Notes: generated by a model not told the origin, from the letters alone. A stretch of 64,000 nucleotides of DNA from Salticus scenicus (GCA_963930645.1 OZ005650.1:233224688-233288687), one strand, 5' to 3'; counted from the stretch's first letter, positions 24,511 to 36,335 are shown. Numbers and translations are program-made.

Positions 24511-25268
24511 CTGTGTGTTATTAGAATATCTCAAGAACAAATAGTAGCAGAAAATCCAAATTCAATATTCTAAATCCGTATCATATTGCGGTGCTTCACT
24601 AAAGTATTCGTTACGATCAGATAATTGTGTGTTTACAGGGTCATCCAAAAGAATTCAAATACATTACGTCTGTGAGCGAAATTTCTCATTTGTACAGTGT
24701 GACATGTATAGACTGCCTTAAACAAAATGAAAAGAACAATTTTTTTATACGCATAAAAGCATGTTTTATGTAGATTCTTGTATAGCAACCATTCATCATT
24801 CATTTACAGGGTTACCCAGAGTATTTCGATATATTGGAGCTAACTTGGGAATTGCTGGAAGTGTATTTCATTTTGTGTTACTTGTTTTACATATAACACT
24901 AAATTTACGTACACAAAGTCATGTGTATATAGTTTATAGACAATATACAGGGCTGCCCAAAATTAAGACGCAATGTATTTAAATATTCTTGTGTGTCCCT
25001 GTACACGAACCATTTACTTCATCTTAATGAAAAGCTTAGTATAGCATCCCTATATGATACATATTTAAAATACCAAGTTTGGAATATATGCTGCTATTTG
25101 TTCTTGAGATAAACTGATAACAGACAGACACACACACAGACCAACCGCTAAAAACACGATTTTCATGTTCAGGGGTCCTCAAAACGTCTAAATATAACAA
25201 AAACTTTGTTTCGAAAATTTGGCCCAAAAACAATACTTTCTCTACCTTATGGGTATGAGAAAGTAATA
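24337..25268. repeat. Head-to-head pair of family A copies
   Basis: A plus-strand family A copy (24337-24983) contains a CT run then GT run at about 24463-24510. A minus-strand copy (about 24985-25268) follows directly. Together they form an element of about 930 bp whose two ends are inverted, both carrying the GAGAAAG motif. ACAGGGTTACCCAGAGTATT and TACAGGGCTGCCCAAAATTA modules lie between them, at about 130-160-bp spacing. Confidence 0.65.
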
Positions 25269-25389
25269 ACTACAGGAAATGCGAATTTGGTACTTTGGAT
25301 TCCATATCTAGTTGCCACTTGAAAAGTTGATGAAGGTTTGCAAGTTTCAAGGAAATTGATAACAGACTTGATTTTTGTTTTGATAAGTA

Positions 25390-25500
25390 TAGGCACTATA
25401 ATTAAGCGGGGGTTGAGAAGGGCGGTAACCCCCCTGACATAGAATTACACATCTATACCATATCATATTCTATACAAAACATTATTTTAGAATATTATCA
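25390..25500 (+). repeat. Family C fragment
   Basis: AATTAAGCGGGGGTTGAGAA and GGTAACCCCCCTGACATAG match the start of the family C copy at 46320. The remainder has diverged. Confidence 0.5.
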
Positions 25501-25554
25501 ATAAATATGAATTTCCTTATGATTTTTACAGTGTAAAGTTATTTAAATGTAATT

Positions 25555-25756
25555 TATAAGAATATCTGTCCCAAAACGCAATACATTGACGTTTTTTGTG
25601 CGTTCCTGTACATAAACCAATTGTAGAGAATTAATTAATGCTATTTTAAATAGGGAATATCATATAGTAAACCTGAATAACATATATCATTTCTCAAAAT
25701 TTCGGAAAATATTTACAGACGCTGGGGGCGGGCAGACGGACAGATGGACAGTCAGA

Positions 25757-25796
<40 letters not shown>

Positions 25797-26440
25797 AAAA
25801 AAAATTCAAATTGAAATCTTATTCACAGTTAAAAATTGTTAGAAAATGTTTAATGTAAACAAAAATGCAATTCCAGCAAATGTCCAATAATAACCCTTAA
25901 CGTAACTGAATATATTTGTGTGACCTGTAAATCTAATGCTAATCGTACTGTACAGTATAGAAATCATTCTTTTGTGCATATGAATAACATATTTGAATTT
26001 CATTAAGATTTATGCAAAGTAATTACATTTCGGTTTATAGAAATATCTTCACATAGAACGCAATGCTTTTGTATACTTTCGGGTGTCCCTGTATACAAAC
26101 CAGTGATGTTGTTTACTCCATTTTCTATAGAAAATATACGATAGAAAACTATAATAACGTATTTCAATTTTATTAATATATCCATAAACTAAAGGAATTA
26201 AAATATGGTTTATAAAAATACCTCTCATAGAACACAATGCTTTGGAATACTTTCGGGTGTCCCTGTGCACAAGCTAACAGAGGTATTCACTCCATTTTCC
26301 ATAAGGAACATCCGATAGTGAACTCGAATAACATATATCAGTTTCAGAAAATTCTATGAATATTCACGGGAGTTAGAGCGCAGACACACAGAAAGACGGA
26401 TGGACAGACAGACAAATAGAAGTCATTAACACTTTTAAAT
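25555..26440 (+). repeat. Family B modules, three units
   Basis: Three units run from CCCAAAACGCAATACATTG or CACATAGAACGCAATGC, through GGGTGTCCCTGTATACAAACC and a gap-filling ATTTTCCATAAGGAACATC block, to GACGGATGGACAGACAGAC. The spacing between the last two is about 175 bp. A 45-base A run at 25756-25798 follows the first GACAG run. Open frames here repeat with the units and are not genes. Confidence 0.65.
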
Positions 26441-27404
26441 CTTGCTGGAATTGTTAAAGAGCCGAAGTCATTAAATTTATCAACCATGATCAAAAGTGGT
26501 AAAAATAAAGCGCGAAAATTTCACACGATTTTGCTAGTCTTTTTCCCTCACTTAACGTGTTTTAATTTACAGGTGACCCCCTAAGAAATTTAACTATTAA
26601 ATTTTTTAACAATACGAAATAATGTAAAATTGCATTAAATTCTTAAAACTGTTGATTTCCCGTGTTTGAACGATTTTAGTTGCTATTTTAAAATAAAGGA
26701 TCTTTTTTTAATTTTTCTCATCTCATAGATAACTCCCTAAAGTGGGCCCGTTGGCGTCGAAAAATAGATGTCAAAATTGAAAAAAAAGTGGTGTAAGTCA
26801 TCATTTTCAAATTGCAATAACTCAGCGAGATTTTGACTTAGAGATATGATTTTTTTTATTTTGCTTGTCAGAGCGAGGAGAATATTTTTCGAAATATAAG
26901 TCACATGATAGGAGGGGCCGTATAAAAATTAAATTTCGTATTTAATATGTATACAGCCCCTTTGACAAAAAAACGCCATATCTGAAATCTACTCTTAATT
27001 TGCTCTAATTTTGTATTTGGAAGTACGTTTCTATCTTTTTTAGTTTACGAGATAATTGCTGTAACATCTATTTTGAATCACCCGGTATAGTTGAAAAAAC
27101 TTGTTTAAGTTGGTAAATAGCTGTCTATGTATTAAAGTCTATGTATTAAAGTCAAAGTAAACTAAATTTAAGTAAATATTTTCTAATGTGTTATCATTTG
27201 AAAATTATCTAAGACAGTTTCACTGGATCAATTTCTAATTTTTATAATATAATTTTTATGTTTTTGTAATTATAAATTTCAAACTAGCTTAAGCCTAAGT
27301 TTCATAAGCATAAGTTTAAGTAAGTGAAATCTTGATTCGAAAAGTTTCAGCGACTTTCATATTGAATTAAACAGAAATAGTTAGCTATTCCTTGCAGCCA
27401 TGTC
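26441..27404. other. No gene; one orphan mariner-type end
   Basis: TTTTGAATCACCCGGTATA at about 27071-27089 matches the right end expected of elements like the one at 39982-40747 (inverse of TACCGGGTGATTCAAAA). No matching left end was found, so it is an orphan terminus. The preceding 250 bp may be the rest of that element. No coding sequence is seen. Confidence 0.45.
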
Positions 27405-27407
27405 AAC

Positions 27408-27597
27408 CGTACGATAATTAAGGTACACATAGAGACTAAGTCTCCGATATAGGCGGGGACTTCATACAAGAAATTTTCCACAGTAAATTTAATTTTATTT
27501 AATCATGGAAAATTAATATGAAATATTTCTATTAAAAAATACTGGTATGAAATCTCATTTAAAATTAAGAAATAGTGGTAAGCATTATCGTACGGTT
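27408..27597. mobile_element. Small candidate MITE, about 190 bp
   Basis: AACCGTACGATAATTAAGG near 27409 is matched in reverse by AGCATTATCGTACGGTT ending near 27597, giving terminal inverted repeats of about 14 perfect bases plus weaker pairing. Non-coding; target duplication unclear. Confidence 0.4.
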
Positions 27598-27734
27598 TGC
27601 AACGCTAGATAAAAAAGAAATTATTTAGTCTTGCTAGATAAAATAAATAAATAAATAAATAAATAAATAAAAGTTTTAAATTTTATTCTTATTTAGCAAT
27701 TAAATTGTTATAGTTTAAATAATTAAATTTTATT

Positions 27735-28800
27735 TTAATCCATTAAAACTGCACATTTCTTTATGCATTGATGTGCCAAAGAAAAAAAAAAAAAAAAAAA
27801 AAAAAAACTGCCTGAATAATGTCTTGTAAGGAGCCAGGGGAACACGCTGAAGGGCAAGACCACGAAGTACATAGAATTGACAGATGCTTGACATTGTGTT
27901 GCAGGTAATGAACACCAAAATTTCAGCAGGACAATCAATAAATCCATAGGCATGCGAGTGGGTTTATTTCTTCTGAACAACGCGTTGCCAAATATTCCAG
28001 ATATGCTCAAAAATATTCATGTGTGGGAATTTAAGTGATTAGACATGTCTAAAGTAAGAAGAGTGTTCCTGGAGCCACTCGGCCGCAATACTAGACGTCC
28101 TGTCAATACAATATGTCAATACATTGTCCTGCTGGAATTTTTAAGGCAGAGTGGATGTGAATGGGTGCATGTAATCGGACAGATGCTTAAGTATCTGTCA
28201 CTTGTGAGAGTCGTATCTAGACGTATACGTAGTCACATATCATACCAACTGCACACGCCTCAAATAATAGCCGAGTTTTCTCCAGTTTGAAAGTTCCACT
28301 TTTAACACATAGGGCATGTGGATTCATGAGGTTATATTCATACTCGTACACATCCGTCCGACCGATATTATTGAGAGAAACGAGACTCGTCAGACCAGGA
28401 AACATGTTTCTAGCCACCAACAGTCCAATAGCGGTGTTGGCGGGACCAAACAAGGCGTAAAGCCTTTTGTCGTGCATTTAACAACGGTACACGGGTGGAC
28501 TTGTGGCTCCGATTGTCAATATCATTGATAGCTAACTGAACAGTTCGATGATGTCCCAGCGTTTAAATCTGAAGCAATTTGAGACAGAGTTGCAAGCGTG
28601 TAACTTTTAATGATTCCCGAGTCGTCGTTGTTCCCGTTCTTTCACGATGCTTTGCCAGTCGCAGCAATGCCGGAGATTTAATATTTGACCAGATATCCGA
28701 TATTCACGGTGTACTCATGAAATGGCCATCCGCGAAAATCGTAACGCGGATCATTTATAACGTCATTCTCGTAGTCGCTTAAATTTTGATACCCTGCCAT
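27735..28800 (-). pseudogene. Tc1-like transposase pseudogene, minus strand
   Basis: Read on the minus strand, an N-terminal part (about 28800-28480) leads into a WSRQHRYWTV-type segment and an intact-looking WSDESRF motif (28381-28400), the first catalytic aspartate region. Much diverged middle blocks follow, then a C-terminal part near 28030-27900 resembling the PHMNIFEHIW region. Several stops and frameshifts are present, and a 28-base A run (about 27780-27808) lies at the 3' side. It belongs to the same family as the relic at 20880-21775. The copy is dead. Confidence 0.65.
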
Positions 28801-31684
28801 TGTAGCAGCAAGAATCGATCAAACAGTTTTGATGTGTATTGATGTCTTATGTAGGCATTGTCGACAAAATCGTGTTACTTTGATTTGTTCCATACCTCTG
28901 TTATTTGCATATGCATGCCAGTAGTAGTATTTTTGGCTCTTTACTGTAAATGTAAAATAACAGTTCTTATTTACGAAACAGTTTAAAAGAATTTTAAGAT
29001 TTTTCTAATTTTTTTTTTTTTTACAGAAAATGAAATTTTTTACTTTAAGATATGAAATAGTTTTATGATCAAGATTTCTTAGATGGACAGAAATGTGCAG
29101 CGAACACAGGAACAATTTTAAAGGCTAAATAATAGTGAATATATTTCCTTTTTAAGTTTAACGATATGGATATCAGAAAATTTTTGCATTTTTACTCCTA
29201 TTCTTTTTAGTCCAATTAATTTCGGTTTCATTTATTTTAATGCATTTGAATTAGTAAACTTTAATTCAAATTGCAACATCTTAATAAAATATTTAAATAA
29301 TGGAAATATTTTTGTTTAAATTGAATTGGACATTCTTTCATACAACTTCTAAATAATTTCTTAGTCTTACAGCCTTTTTTTCTTCCATAATTAACCTAAA
29401 AATTGGTTTTCCATAAAATGTTAAAGGTATTTGCTTAAAAAACGAAACTCGTTTGTATAACATCATAGATTTTTCTTATTGTCAGAAATTAAGTTTCTTT
29501 GTTTAATATTTTATCTACTCTCAAATTCATTCGTCGGACAATTTCTACTACCGCATTTGATACATAAAGAATAATTTAAGTGTAATACGGCGAAACACCT
29601 TGAATTAACAAATCTTCAACCTCTCAGAAGATAACTAGTAATCAGGTACAAAGTAACATCTATATATTAATACACAAACATAAAATTTGTCGTACGTTTT
29701 TTTTAAACATTTCTCATTAGAGAAAAAGCTTAAAATTAGCATCGTACAAAAAATATGGTTTGTAATTTATGTACGTTATAAATATATATATACATATATA
29801 AGTCGAAGAAAGTTTACAGAAATATCTATATATTTACTCATTTTTGTTACTTTATACACGAAATCCTTTGTATTTAAAATTTGTATAGAAAAAATGTTGT
29901 TGTTAAATAAATCCAATTCAACCGCTCATGATTTTGCTTAATTTTTGGGTTTATTTTTCCCTATTTATTTTTTAAAACATCAATTATAATGCTACATAGG
30001 GGAATTATTCTTTGCGTAATTCTAACGCACTTTCATGATTAGTCTTTTGTCAACAGAAGTGACTACATCTTATTCAGACTGTTGATCTTTGATAATAAGA
30101 GTGTTCTTTGTTACTGAAGCGCCCAGAAGAAGAACATTGATCGATCGGATTGAGAGGCAAAGGGATCGAGAAATACATAGGAATATGCACCGTTATGTAT
30201 ATAAATATGCTTAAATATTTTTATAAAGAATATTTTATTTTCTAAGATCATTGTTTACACGGAAATTTCAAATGTCTGTATTTGTTATGTTTAAATGTTT
30301 ATTTAAAAAAAAAACGGTCGAGTTTCGACCACTGGGTGATAAAAGTTAATATAAATCTTTATCTAATATAAAATAGGTTACATTTTTTACAAAATGTCTC
30401 TAATGCTATAATATGCAGCAAATAATTTACTTCTAAACATACGATTTTTTAATTTTATTTATGAAAAGCAATTCAATATTTTTAAATATATGCATTGGGA
30501 AATATGGGACTTCATACAAACTGAATTTCGTATTTTTATTTATTTATTTATCTACCCACGAAACCAGTATGTCATTTAAAGAATATACTTGAGTTGAAAA
30601 TAATTCGTAATTCAAACTGTATTTCTATAACACACAATTTTAAGAAGAAACAAACAAATGCCACTAGTCTGAATTATTAATAAGTTCATTTTATGGTATT
30701 TGCAGATCGTTTTTTTTTTTTTTTTTTTTTTTTTTTTGGTCTCTTCATCAAGAGTTTCAAAATAATATTAAAGTTCTCCATTTTATGTGTTTATTTTCAC
30801 GTAACACTACTGTAATTTCGATTCGAACCGATGATGGTTTCTTGGGGGGGGGGGGGGGTCTGCCTTCTTGTAAGATAGTGACATATAATAATTTATTTCG
30901 TCGAAAATTTGAAATATTCCAGAAGATAATTACACCCAAGAGGTAATAGTTTCTGATAATATGTCATTAAGAAATTCTATTGTATTTTTCTAGAAAGAAA
31001 TTTAAATTTCATAAAGAGGTTTTTATTTTTCCTAAAGTAATCTTTTATTTATTTTCAAAAGAAGGCAATTAAATTTGTCTCAAAAATAGTTAAGAAAGTT
31101 TATGAGCAGAGTTTCAATTAATATAACATTTAAACATTATGAATATTTGAAAAATTTATAACGATAGAAATACAAATTTCATACTATCTCTCACCAAAAC
31201 ACGATTCTTAATATAAATATTTAATGACTAATTAAGTGCATTTAATATGTATAAAAATGAGGTTCAAGTGTTTAAAAATTAATTGTAAAACTCTTTTGAC
31301 GTTCATACTAACATAATTGAACATGTATTAATTTTCAAGATTAATTATATATTCCGTTATAGTTCAATAACATGACATTTTATGAATGAATCCTTTCTAT
31401 AATTAATCTTTTGTTAATCTGACTAATCTTTTCTAGAATTTAATATATATTTGCAGTTATCTAATGTGTATTGTGTAATAAATAACATAAATCTTACTTT
31501 TTTCTCTATGTTTTGGGAGGTATTTTAAAAAAAAATGGATAATTGTACCAGATTCAAAAGTTATATTTTCAAATTAATGTAAGTTTGTTGGAAAAGTTTG
31601 ATCAAGCTTGATAGGTTTCAAGGAATATTGCGTGTGAAAGTTGTCTGAGTAATTTTTAGTGAACTTTTAATTTTAATAACAAAT
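28801..31684. other. A/T-rich stretch with no gene seen
   Basis: Open frames at 29687-29941 and 30757-30939 have low-complexity composition and no motif. There is a T run at 30709-30737 and a 14-base G run at about 30845-30858. A short GGTCGAGTTTCGACCACTGG near 30316 has an inverted counterpart near 43336, too short to define a family. Confidence 0.5.
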
Positions 31685-31920
31685 TTAAATTCTATATAAA
31701 TGTAGGTGTAGTAATGAAACGGGGTGTTGAGGGGAGCGACCGCACCACACACAGCTAATTATCATATAAAACTCTTCCGAAGCCTAATTTCAATTGTTTT
31801 AACATAGGTTTACAAAACAGAACTCGTTATCTTATCCCTTAATCTCCAACCTGTATTTATAGTATTAAATTTCAGGCAAAAAGAAACTCGTGTGAGTGAC
31901 ACACTAGATTATTATTATTA
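31685..31920 (+). repeat. Family C dispersed repeat, copy 2
   Basis: TTCTATATAAATGTAGGTG through GAAACGGGGTGTTGAGGGG, ATAAAACTCTTCCGAAGCC and CTCGTGTGAGTGACACAC aligns with 3005-3230 with only scattered differences. An ATT-rich microsatellite and a 29-base A run follow it. Confidence 0.75.
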
Positions 31921-31966
31921 TTATTATTTATTATTATTTTTCACGTGTAGAAAAATGTTTCTTTTT

Positions 31967-32003
<37 letters not shown>

Positions 32004-32282
32004 AAAAAGAAATGAAACACTGTGAGCGTTTTATTCTTTTGGCAACAGTCTAAAATTAAAACGTAAAGAAAAATGTTGAGGAATTTAATAGAGTTAAATA
32101 TGTTAATATAGTTTAATTAATAACTTTCTTCCTAATTAAAAATTTGAAAATAAAGCTTCCAGGTGCCCATCCGGAGATGTTAAAAACTATCTGTGTGTCA
32201 AATGTAATGTCTGTACATGTGGTGGATTCTTCTGTAGACAGCTGACAAACAGAATCATTTTACTTTTATTAATAACGTATAT

Positions 32283-32714
32283 GGGGTAGGTACTCCAGAG
32301 ATTGGCCTGTTCCAGTAATTGACATCTATCCCGAAATATTTAATAAATAAGAAAAATAATAAAATAATATATTTTACATATAGAAATTTTAACATTTTAT
32401 GTCAAACACTGGAGCATAGGGTGATAACTGGTAAAATGAATAACTAGCAGTGTCAAACACTGGAACATACGGGGCCAATTACTGATAAAATGAAAAACTG
32501 GCAACGTCAATTACTGGAACATTAAGTGGGTGTCAAATAAAAATTCATAAAAAAAAAAAAAAATCAAATGTTTATATTTTAACATATATGTGGTTTTGAA
32601 TGTCTTTCATACCATATGTACTAACTTAAGATTTCTAAAAATATTTTCTGATGACTAGAACATTAAAATTATCAGAGATTTCTCTAAAACTGTCAATCAC
32701 TGGTGCACTTACCC
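32283..32714. mobile_element. TIR element with repeated TGTCAAnnACTGG motif, 432 bp
   Basis: The right end, read inward as GGGTAAGTGCACCAGTGATT, matches a diverged left end GGGGTAGGTACTCCAGAGAT. The motif TGTCAAnnACTGG (or its complement) recurs near 32312, 32400, 32451, 32475, 32506 and 32691. The end sequence and the habit of repeating the TIR motif inside parallel the 9329-10329 element (GGTAAACGCACCAGTAGTGG). No transposase is encoded; flanks are TATA-rich, so the target duplication is unclear. Confidence 0.55.
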
Positions 32715-33467
32715 TATATATATATATATATGTATGTATCATGGGCGTAACTAAAAAAAAAATTCTAGGGGGGAAGCATGGTCCCAGTACTTTTGAAGCC
32801 TATTATCGAATTAGAAAATTATTTTCATGCCGTCAGTAAGGAATAGGTTTTTTCCCTTAAAATTAAATTGCCATACTAGGGCCTCGGGGCACTGGGATCC
32901 TTCGATTGTTGTTTGTTAGAGTCAAACCTTGATAGTGAATTTTAACTCACTTCTTGTCATCAAACTGAGCTAAAATTGTGCTTACATATATAAGTCCTAT
33001 CCGATAATATATACTCAAACACTAACACATTTAGGGGAGAGATCTGGAAGTTTACGGTACCGAATTTTCAATAATTGATTTCATTTTGAATTTTAATCCA
33101 CTTCCTCTCATCCAATTGAGCTTTAAATTTTCATGCATAATAGACCGTGGGCCATATGCTAAAAATATCATTTAAAAACAAGTTCGTTTCAATTTTTTGG
33201 GGGCAATCGGAAAATTTTGCTAATATATTCTTTTTAAGATAGGTAATGAAAATATCAAAGGTTCTGGAAATAAACTTTGCACATAAATTTGGAAAATTGA
33301 CTCTGATTTGAAGGAACTGAGTTTACATTTACGATACTGGATTATAGCTGTGCGCAATATATTTCTGTTAATATTGTGATTCATTGAATAAATTTTAAAT
33401 TAACTTGCACACAAGTGCTAAAATCATATTCCTGAAAAAAAGTGCTAAAAAAAGTAAAATTTTAATA

Positions 33468-34024
33468 ACTAGTTGATCTGCAAATCGGAAGCATCAACGT
33501 CTAATTTTCATCACTCATTATTCAATAGATCATTGATAATATTTATTTACTCCATATTATATATATCATTATTATCATCAATTTCAAACTTTATCAGTCC
33601 ACTGCAGGATGAAGGTCTCTTCTAGGTGATTCCAATCTGCCCTGTTTTCTGTAATTCTTCTCCATTCTGCTCTTCCAAACTTCAAAATTTTATCTCTCCA
33701 ACGACACATTGGTGTCTTTATCGGTCTTTTGTTGTATCGCGGTATCCAAAATAGGACTGGTGGTCCATCTATCATCATTTCTTCTAGAAAAGTGCCCAGC
33801 CTAGCTCCATTTTAACTTACTTCTAGGAATGACACCAGTAACATTGGTTTTATCCCTAATCTAATACAAGGGTTTCGCTTTCATTCTCTTCGGCTGAGTC
33901 CTAACATGCATCTCTCTCTCTATATATATATGAAGACTTGCTACATAAACAGATACATTTCTAATGGGGGCTACCGGCCCCTCTTCAACTTTCCGCTGTA
34001 TATCTCTGTCTATATCTATCTCTC

Positions 34025-34060
<36 letters not shown>
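33468..34060 (+). repeat. Family E dispersed repeat, copy 2, split by LINE-bearing DNA
   Basis: AACTAGTTGATCTGCAAATC at 33466 and CAGATACATTTCTAATGGGG near 33950 are adjacent parts of the family E unit at 11115-11340, but here about 400 bp of other DNA separates them. A TA run (about 34030-34067) follows. The GC hairpin is reduced. Confidence 0.55.
33584..33830 (-). pseudogene. 3' end of an RTE-like LINE reverse transcriptase ORF
   Basis: The minus strand encodes about 64 residues matching the C-terminus seen in RTE-like endonuclease/reverse transcriptase proteins. It has a WIPR..KRP block, then RWRDKILKFG, then W-R-I-ENRADW and a terminal LEETFILQW. The position and residues fit the family pattern RW.D.I...G..W.....R..W..LEEAF. 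Only the last part of the protein is present; the rest is missing, as in a 5'-truncated LINE insertion. A TGATAA/TAATGA-like tail follows the 3' end, as is usual for such elements. Confidence 0.7.
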
Positions 34061-34075
<15 letters not shown>

Positions 34076-34189
34076 TCTCCTAATAACAGCCTTCTATTAA
34101 TTCCTTATAAATAGAAGGTATTAGATTATTTGATACATAATCTTGTACCAAACTATGATTTGGTACAAGTATTTAAATCATAAATACAT

Positions 34190-34490
34190 GTACCAAATTT
34201 CTTGCAAAAAGATTACCCTGTGTAACTCTGTAAACTATCAATTCTATGCCCACAATATTCCACAATATTCCACAGAAAAACACGCTTTTAAACATTCTAA
34301 TAAAATTTTATAATATTTAATGTAACCATGTTAAAATACATTTTTAATGCATACTGTCTATAGACCATAATGGTACGATATTATTTTGTGTGTCCCTGAA
34401 AAAGAGCCACCGTTATTATATACGCCAATAAAAATAGTACACCTATTTAATTATAACTCACTTACATTTCAACCTAATTTGACACCATGG
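34190..34490 (+). repeat. Family B-related dispersed repeat
   Basis: This aligns in order with 12080-12330: GCCCACAATATTCCACAG, AACATTCTAATAAAATTTTA, CATGTTAAAATACATTTTT, CTATAGACCATAATGGTACG and GTGTGTCCCTGAAAAAGAGCC. Non-coding. Confidence 0.65.
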
Positions 34491-34800
34491 GAGGGTAAAT
34501 TTCCAAGATGGGTATCTTTCGAAAGATCTCGTCAATACCTTTTAAACGAATAGTTGAACTATAAATCTGTGACAATTTGAAACTAAGTTATCGATTTTTT
34601 TACTTTTAATGAAAAAAAACTTAGAAAAAAAATCGTATTTTTTTTTTAACGAAATTTAACCAAACTTGGTATTTAGTTGGTCCCCGACATAAAGTGGTGC
34701 TGATTACATTTGGGGATCAATAGCTCAACAGGTGGTGCTGTGATCGCGTTTTTTCTAAATTTTTAACATGGCAGTATAGGACAAAATTTCGTATAAATGT
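34487..34800 (+). repeat. Family D dispersed repeat, copy 2
   Basis: AAGATGGGTATCTTTCGAAA, CTCGTCAATACC and AAGTTATCGATTTTTTTAC match 2700-2820 and 34935-35030. It joins directly onto the family B-related block before it, so one may have inserted into the other. Confidence 0.65.
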
Positions 34801-34839
34801 ACATAATGAGAGTTATTTTTAACTTGTGATTGTAAAATT

Positions 34840-35125
34840 AATATGAGTTATTGATAATAGTAATAGTTAACTAGGAAAAAATGTCTGTGCATGTGGGGGC
34901 ATCGCTTCCCCCCCCCCGGGGGGGGGTAAATTTTCAAGATGGGTATATTTCGAAAGATCTCGTCAATACCTTTAAAACGAATGGTTGAAATATAAATCTG
35001 TCATAATTTAAAACAAAGTTATCGATTTTTTTTACTTTTAACAAAAAAAAAAAAAAAAAAAAAAAAACAGAAAAAAAAATCGTTTTTTTTTTTTTTTTTT
35101 TTTTTTTAATGTTGTTACTGATTGA
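34840..35125 (+). repeat. Family D dispersed repeat, copy 3, with C10/G9 palindrome
   Basis: TAATAGTTAACTAGGAAAAA begins the copy as at 2576. A C10-G9 palindrome lies at about 34908-34926, followed by AAGATGGGTATATTTCGAAA. Long A and T runs end it (35042-35067 and 35080-35107). Non-coding. Confidence 0.7.
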
Positions 35126-35427
35126 ATATGTATATAGGAAAATATAGAAGAAAGTCTTGTGGTGGCCACAACATACTAGTTTTTGGTGTATTGGAAAAGA
35201 ATGAAACGGAATTAAGATGAAATTTTTAGTTATTACATATTTTTAAAAGTCGTTTAGAGGATGCATGAAAAGTGTAAAACATTGAAGTGCGTAAGTACAA
35301 TAGTTCGTGAAATTTTAATGAAGCAAGCTTTCAGCTGGAAAATTTTCCTTTCAAAATGAATCTAATTTTTCTAGGGGAGTCCTCCAACTTCCTACATCTA
35401 TTGTATGTATATATGTGTGTATATATA

Positions 35428-35900
35428 TAGTGGATCGGCATCCGGCATCCTGTTTCTTCCCCCCAACCTCGCTTGCTGCAACTGCGGAATCCAGGACCAC
35501 GTGATCTGGGTTTTGTTTTGCCGCACTCAGAATACTAGAGGAAGTGTGTGTTCATGACGTGAACGATGCTACTTCCTGCACGGGCTCATGCTAAGAGCGC
35601 GGAAGAAATAGAGTTCAGTTTTCAACGAGTCTTTGACGGAGCTGTGTGCTCGATGGACGTAATGTCTGTATTTTGATTGCTTTGATTATCTCACGCTTGA
35701 CCAGACGATTTCCTTATGTGACGAATCATAATTAATTTGACGACTTATTGACTGCTGAACTTACTTTGATAATTGATTTTAAATGCTCATTAGCTTCTAT
35801 GTAAATAATTGTAAATATTTTAATTCTTTATTAAAAGTTAAGTAAATAATAGAATTAGTATTCTTAAAGTAATTAAACGCCCACAACCCACCTGATATTA
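35428..35900 (+). repeat. 5' LTR, 473 bp
   Basis: It runs from TAGTGGATCGGCATCCGGC to CCACCTGATATTA. No TATA box is obvious. An initiator-like TTCAGTTTTCAACGAGTC near 35610 could be the transcription start. Compared with the 3' LTR it lacks 16 bp (GATTTTAGTGAAATGC) after ACGCTTGAC, and differs at about six single bases. The termini TAGT and ACTA/ATTA are not the common TG...CA. Confidence 0.85.
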
Positions 35901-35916
35901 TATCAGAAGTGGGTTT
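35881..35916 (+). promoter_or_regulatory. LTR/leader junction hairpin and candidate primer-binding site
   Basis: ACCCACCTGATA at the LTR end is followed by TATCAGAAGTGGGT at the start of the leader. The two pair as CCCAC/GTGGG and CTGATA/TATCAG around a TT. The primer-binding site should start at about 35901 (TATCAGAAGTGGG), but I cannot assign the primer tRNA. The 3' LTR lacks the downstream half, so the hairpin exists only at the 5' junction. Confidence 0.5.
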
Positions 35917-36305
35917 AAGATAAAGAAAGTTGGATTGAATATTAATTTTTGGTTAACATCGCTCGTAATTGATTAAGGATCGAGAATAAACCGTAAGTTT
36001 TAATTTAACTTAAATTTTTGATTGAACGAACTATAAGCTTTTGTGGACTGAACTTTTTAAAAACTGTTCTTAAATATGAACTGTGTTTGAACTTATTCAT
36101 ATACTAATTTATGCTGGACGAATGTTTTTTAAAGTGTGTAGTAATGCTTTATAATCAACAGAAATGCACAGACTGATGAAATTTGCTTAAACCAAAGCAA
36201 CAAAGTGTGAAATATGTGCTTCAGGTTTCTTAAGGATTAAAAAACAGCAAGTCGACTAAATGGAAATTTAAATAAAATTTAAAACAACAGCTGTTTCTGC
36301 TCTAC

Positions 36306-36314
36306 AAAGGTACG
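36306..36314 (+). promoter_or_regulatory. Candidate 5' splice donor in the leader
   Basis: AAAG followed by GTACGTAC fits the metazoan donor consensus closely and lies 27 bp before the gag start codon. A strong acceptor-like tract (long T run then CAG, ending at 39182) lies just before the 3' LTR. Whether either is used is unknown. Confidence 0.35.
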
Positions 36315-36335
36315 TACATTTTATCTTCTTATAAA

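Noticed and set aside
28045..28528. Plus-strand frames at 28045-28290 and 28316-28528
   Set aside because: They lie antisense to the minus-strand Tc1-like relic, which explains the sequence.
29960..30200. Less A/T-rich segment with an Arg-rich frame (RRRTLIDRIERQRDREIH) as a possible exon
   Set aside because: Short, no flanking splice sites that make sense and no recognised domain.
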